Shown: one piece after another, positions 13,860 to 16,771 of the stretch
Position numbering within the stretch: the stretch's first letter is position 1
Layout: the number at the start of each line of letters is the position of its first letter
Origin: Clostridia bacterium
GTDB taxonomy: Bacteria; Bacillota; Clostridia; Oscillospirales; CAG-272
NCBI GenBank assembly: GCA_900754175.1
Contig: CAAEBS010000135.1
Span: 1 to 16,771, forward strand
Direction: 5' to 3'
Length of the DNA: 16,771 nucleotides
The notes under the pieces: generated by a model
What the model was told of the DNA's origin: nothing
Databases searched by the model: none
Seen by the model: only the letters and a program-made list of their open reading frames with translations
Position numbers and translations under genes: made by a program

Positions 13860-15146
13860 ATGTCAGATTTTAAAATTGAGACCAAATGTATTCAGTCCGG
13901 TTATAAACCGGAAAACGGGGAACCCCGGGTTCTTCCGATCTACCAGAGTACGACCTATAAGTATGACAGCTCCGATCATCTGGGGAATTTATTTGACCTG
14001 AAGGTGCCGGGGCATATGTATACCCGCATCTCCAACCCGACGGTGGACGCCGTGGAGAAAAAGATCGCCGACCTTGAATGTGGGTCCGGCGCCGTGCTTT
14101 GTTCTTCCGGGCAGACCGCTAACCTCCTTGCCATTCTCAACATTACCTCTGCCGGGCAGAACATCGTCAGTATGTCCTCCATTTACGGCGGAACCATCAA
14201 CCTGTTTGCCGTCACCCTGAAAAAGCTGGGCATTGAGGTGCGCTTTGTCACCCCTGAAATGACCGACGAAGAGGTTGCCGCTCATATCGACGAAAACACC
14301 CGCCTGTTCTTCGGGGAGACGATTGCCAACCCCGCACTGGTGGTGTTTGATATCGAGCGTTACGCAAAGCTTGCCCATGCGCACGGCATCCCGCTTGTGG
14401 TGGACAATACCTTTGCCACTCCCGTTCTTTGCCGCCCGTTTGAATTCGGTGCGGATATCGTGGTGCACTCCACCACCAAATACATGGACGGTCATGCGCA
14501 GGTCGTGGGCGGCGCCGTTGTAGACGGCGGGCGCTTTGACTGGACGGCAGGCGGGCGTTATCCCGAGCTGACCGAGCCGGATGAATCCTATCACGGCGTG
14601 CGTTACGTGGAGAATTTCGGATTGGAAAATGCCTACTATACCAAGCTCCGTGTCCAGTTGATCCGGGATTTCGGTACCCCCATGGCGCCGATCTGCGCTT
14701 ATCTGCTGAACCTCGGTCTGGAGACACTTCCTCTGCGGATGGAGCGGCACTGCTCCAATGCGCTGAAGGTGGCGCAGTACCTGAAAAACAGTGACAAGGT
14801 GACCTTTGTCAATTACCCGATGCTGGAGGGCGACTCTCAGCACGATCTTGCCGTGAAATACCTGTCCGGCGGTGCCTGCGGTGTAATTTCCTTCGGCGTA
14901 AAGGGCGGACGGCAGGCGGCTGTACGTTTTATGGACAGTCTGAAGCTTGCGGCGATCGTGGTTCACGTTGCCGACGCCCGGACCTCCGTTCTGCATCCTG
15001 CCAGCACCACGCACCGTCAGCTTACCGATGAGCAGCTGGTGGACGCCGGCATCACGCCGGATCTGGTGCGCCTGTCGGTGGGTATTGAAAACATCGACGA
15101 TATTCTGGCGGATATCGCTCAGGCATTGGAGAAGTCCCAGCAATAA
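13860..15146 (+). CDS. metY: O-acetylhomoserine sulfhydrylase (aminocarboxypropyltransferase)
   Basis: This cytoplasmic PLP enzyme makes L-homocysteine and acetate from O-acetyl-L-homoserine and sulfide. The 428-residue length fits MetY of the Cys/Met-metabolism family and is longer than typical cystathionine synthases (about 380-400). Visible features are YTRISNPTVDAVEKKIADLE near 54-73, CSSGQTANLL, the VVDNTFATP strand, and HSTTKYMDGH with the PLP Schiff-base lysine K207. VHVADARTSVLHPASTTHRQ and LVRLSVGIENIDDI close the fold in the usual way. GAGG (13850-13853) lies 6 nt before the ATG. metA begins 24 nt downstream and supplies the acetylated substrate, which supports OAH rather than cystathionine chemistry. 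Gamma-lyase side activity cannot be excluded from sequence alone. Confidence 0.95.
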   Translation: MSDFKIETKCIQSGYKPENGEPRVLPIYQSTTYKYDSSDHLGNLFDLKVPGHMYTRISNPTVDAVEKKIADLECGSGAVLCSSGQTANLLAILNITSAGQNIVSMSSIYGGTINLFAVTLKKLGIEVRFVTPEMTDEEVAAHIDENTRLFFGETIANPALVVFDIERYAKLAHAHGIPLVVDNTFATPVLCRPFEFGADIVVHSTTKYMDGHAQVVGGAVVDGGRFDWTAGGRYPELTEPDESYHGVRYVENFGLENAYYTKLRVQLIRDFGTPMAPICAYLLNLGLETLPLRMERHCSNALKVAQYLKNSDKVTFVNYPMLEGDSQHDLAVKYLSGGACGVISFGVKGGRQAAVRFMDSLKLAAIVVHVADARTSVLHPASTTHRQLTDEQLVDAGITPDLVRLSVGIENIDDILADIAQALEKSQQ

Positions 15147-15170
15147 AATTTACCCAAGGGAGGCGTTTTT

Positions 15171-16088
15171 ATGCCGATTAAAATACCCAATCTTCTGCCG
15201 GCAACGCAGGTGTTGCAGAAGGAAAATATCTTTGTGATGACCGAGACCCGTGCAATGACGCAGGACATCCGCCCGCTGAAGATCCTGATGCTGAATCTGA
15301 TGCCCAAAAAGGTGGAGACCGAAACGCAGATCGCACGCCTGATCGGAAACACGCCGCTACAGGTGGAGCTGGAGCTTTTGCAGACCGCCACCCACAAATC
15401 CCGCCATACCTCTGCGGAGCATATGCTTGCTTTTTACAAGACCTTTGACGAGATCTGCGAAAACCGCTATGACGGAATGATTATTACCGGCGCACCGGTG
15501 GAAACGATGGAATTTGAAGAGGTGGAATACTGGGAGGAGCTTTGCCGCATCATGGAGTGGAGCAAAAGCCACGTGACCAGTACCTTTCACATCTGTTGGG
15601 GCGCACAGGCGGGGCTGTATTATCATTACGGAATCCGCAAATTCCCGCTGGAAAAGAAGCTGTTCGGCGTGTTTGAGCACAAGCTGGATCATAAGCACGC
15701 CATCCTTTTCCGTGGCTTTGACGATACCTTTATGGTGCCGCATTCCCGGCATACCACCTGCCGCCGGGAAGATATCGAAGCGGTGTCGGAACTGAAGATC
15801 CTTGCCAGCTCGCAGGAGGCGGGGGTGTACGTCGCCTCCACCGATCAGGGACGGCAGATCTTTGTGACGGGACATTCCGAGTATGACGTCAATACGCTGA
15901 GAAACGAATATCTGCGGGATAAGGCGGCTGGACTTCCCATTGAAGTACCCAAAAACTATTTTCCCGGAGATGACGATACCAGAGAGCCGGTCGTGAAATG
16001 GAGAAGCAGTGCCAATCTGCTGTACTCCAACTGGCTGAATTACTTTGTGTATCAATCCACTCCCTATAATATTGAGGAGATTCACTGA
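15171..16088 (+). CDS. metA: Homoserine O-acetyltransferase, MetA family
   Basis: The enzyme activates L-homoserine by acylation, the first committed step of methionine synthesis. The 305-residue protein has MetA-family hallmarks: catalytic C142 in FHICWGAQAGLYYHYG, and H235 and E237 in VTGHSEYD. Residue 111 in TGAPVE is Glu. In this family E111, as in B. cereus, goes with acetyl-CoA use, whereas G111 in E. coli MetA goes with succinyl-CoA. The product should therefore be O-acetylhomoserine, matching the adjacent metY. The GGGAGG site (15158-15163) lies 7 nt before the ATG. The gene is the second of a probable metY-metA-ECF operon with short spacers and no internal terminator. Many databases still label such proteins homoserine O-succinyltransferase; residue 111 argues against that. 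Confidence 0.96.
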   Translation: MPIKIPNLLPATQVLQKENIFVMTETRAMTQDIRPLKILMLNLMPKKVETETQIARLIGNTPLQVELELLQTATHKSRHTSAEHMLAFYKTFDEICENRYDGMIITGAPVETMEFEEVEYWEELCRIMEWSKSHVTSTFHICWGAQAGLYYHYGIRKFPLEKKLFGVFEHKLDHKHAILFRGFDDTFMVPHSRHTTCRREDIEAVSELKILASSQEAGVYVASTDQGRQIFVTGHSEYDVNTLRNEYLRDKAAGLPIEVPKNYFPGDDDTREPVVKWRSSANLLYSNWLNYFVYQSTPYNIEEIH

Positions 16089-16092
16089 AACC

Positions 16093-16617
16093 ATGAAACG
16101 CACACAGAAAATCGTTCTTGCGGCGATGTTTGCCGCACTCACCTTTTGCGCAACTTACGTGATGAAGGTGCCTACACCCACCGGGGGATACGTCAACCTC
16201 GGCGACAGCTTTGTTCTGACTTCCGGGTGGATTCTCGGACCGATCTACGGAACCCTTGCGGCGGCGATCGGCTCGATGCTGTCCGACCTTCTGGGCGGAT
16301 ATGCCGCATACATCCTGCCTACCTTTCTGATCAAGGGTTGTATGGCGCTTGTTGCATACTTTATTTACCATGCCATCGGTAAAAAGCTGAAGCTGGTCGG
16401 ACGGGTCATAGCGGCTATTGTGGCGGAGATCGTAATGGTCGGCGGTTACTACCTGATTGAGGCGACTTTCCTCGGCTACGGCTTTGGCGGAGCGCTGGCA
16501 GGCGTTCCCGGAAACCTGATCCAGGGAGCGTTCGGTATTGTAAGTGCAGTGATTATCACCGAGATTCTCCAGAAAATCCGCTTCAGAGGGAAAAACGAGC
16601 CTGAGGAGAAAAAATAA
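16093..16617 (+). CDS. ECF transporter S-component (substrate-binding membrane subunit)
   Basis: This 174-residue, very hydrophobic protein has about five or six membrane segments. Its early motif AAMFAALTFCATYVMKVPTP, then GGYVNLGDSFVLTSGWILGP and GSMLSDLLGGY, is typical of the small ECF S-components of the DUF1393/ECF-ribofla_trS type. S-components bind a vitamin or precursor and work with a shared EcfA-EcfA'-EcfT module, which is not encoded here. The Ala near the N-terminus (AAMFAAL) fits the EcfT-docking AxxxA pattern. ATG 16093 is 4 nt after the metA stop. The only SD-like sequence, GAGGAG (16074-16079), lies 13 nt upstream, so translational coupling to metA is likely; an open upstream extension to 16045 would overlap metA. 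Linkage to metYA suggests a methionine-related substrate or a cofactor such as a B6 vitamer, folate or cobalamin, but this is inference. The tail is charged (RFRGKNEPEEKK). Confidence 0.85.
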   Translation: MKRTQKIVLAAMFAALTFCATYVMKVPTPTGGYVNLGDSFVLTSGWILGPIYGTLAAAIGSMLSDLLGGYAAYILPTFLIKGCMALVAYFIYHAIGKKLKLVGRVIAAIVAEIVMVGGYYLIEATFLGYGFGGALAGVPGNLIQGAFGIVSAVIITEILQKIRFRGKNEPEEKK

Positions 16618-16636
16618 GAAAGTATCCGGCTGATAA

Positions 16637-16679
16637 AGGGGCTGTCTCAAATGCGATTCAAGCATTTGGGACAGCCCTT
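16637..16679. repeat. Long inverted repeat after the ECF gene, possible terminator
   Basis: An 18-bp stem with two G-T wobbles (16637-16654 with 16662-16679) surrounds a 7-nt loop. It begins 20 nt after the ECF stop codon and could end the met transcript. However, no T-run follows on either strand. The arm GGGGCTGTCTCAAATGC resembles terminal sequences of some insertion sequences and small mobile palindromes, from memory. Confidence 0.6.
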
Positions 16680-16723
16680 AGTTGAATGATAACGGGATTT
16701 TTGCCGTTGTGTGGGACGGTGCA

Positions 16724-16771
16724 GGGTTAGTGCGCTCGGCGATTGGAGATCCCGACCTGCGGTCGCCCTCC
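16724..16771 (-). repeat. CCTGAGCG-type dispersed repeat, inverted partial copy
   Basis: Read on the minus strand from the window edge, it begins GGAGGGCGACCGCAGGTCGG and continues GATCTCCAATCG, then CGAGCGCAC. This matches the second half of the copy at 126-212 with few changes. It keeps the CGACC-gca-GGTCG hairpin. The element runs off the right end of the window. Confidence 0.8.

Noticed and set aside
13640..13860. SAM riboswitch or T-box before metY
   Set aside because: The mapped promoter leaves only about 50 nt of leader, and no S-box or T-box motif is visible.
13860..16142. Long minus-strand frames opposite metY (13989-15143) and metA (15357-16142)
   Set aside because: Both are codon-aligned shadows of well-recognised genes.

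Overview
The window looks like a chromosomal segment of a Gram-positive anaerobe of the class Clostridia, perhaps a gut Oscillospirales or Christensenellales relative. The basis is Firmicutes-type RpoB and RpoC, strong Shine-Dalgarno sites, sigma-A-type promoters of the TTGACA-N17-TATAAT kind, a bacterial glycerol-1-phosphate dehydrogenase, an ECF transporter S-component, and GC-rich coding DNA with AT-rich intergenic regions. Placement below class is a guess. It is mostly core genome, not an accessory island, and no phage, CRISPR array, transposase, rRNA or tRNA was seen.

Layout. Bases 1-331 hold only dispersed extragenic repeats: one double-hairpin element and two copies of a CCTGAGCG-type element. 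A DeoR-family repressor (332-1102, minus) is divergent from a two-gene unit: a HAD-IIB phosphatase that resembles eukaryotic phosphomannomutase (1256-1969) and an AraM/EgsA-type sn-glycerol-1-phosphate dehydrogenase (1995-3257). A perfect-arm palindrome overlaps the -35 box between them. Next comes a monocistronic rpsT (3458-3718) with its own promoter and terminator.

The rpoB-rpoC operon (4062-11569) follows. It has a perfect-consensus promoter with repeated elements, a leader of about 160 nt and a 16-bp terminator. It stands apart from the rplKAJL and rpsL-rpsG-fusA genes that flank it in many Firmicutes. An unrecognised 592-residue polytopic membrane protein with a Glu/Ala-rich tail (11829-13607) has its own promoter and terminator.

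The last block is a methionine unit. metY (13860-15146) and metA (15171-16088) together give the acetyl-CoA, direct-sulfhydrylation route from homoserine to homocysteine. An ECF S-component gene (16093-16617) starts 4 nt after metA. The window closes with a long inverted repeat and a third CCTGAGCG-type element in the opposite orientation, so the genes lie between inverted copies of one repeat.

I found no clearly new multi-gene system. The points most worth a second look are the DeoR/HAD/G1P-dehydrogenase cluster, the orphan membrane protein, the ECF S-component tied to methionine synthesis, and the doubled promoter elements at rpoB.
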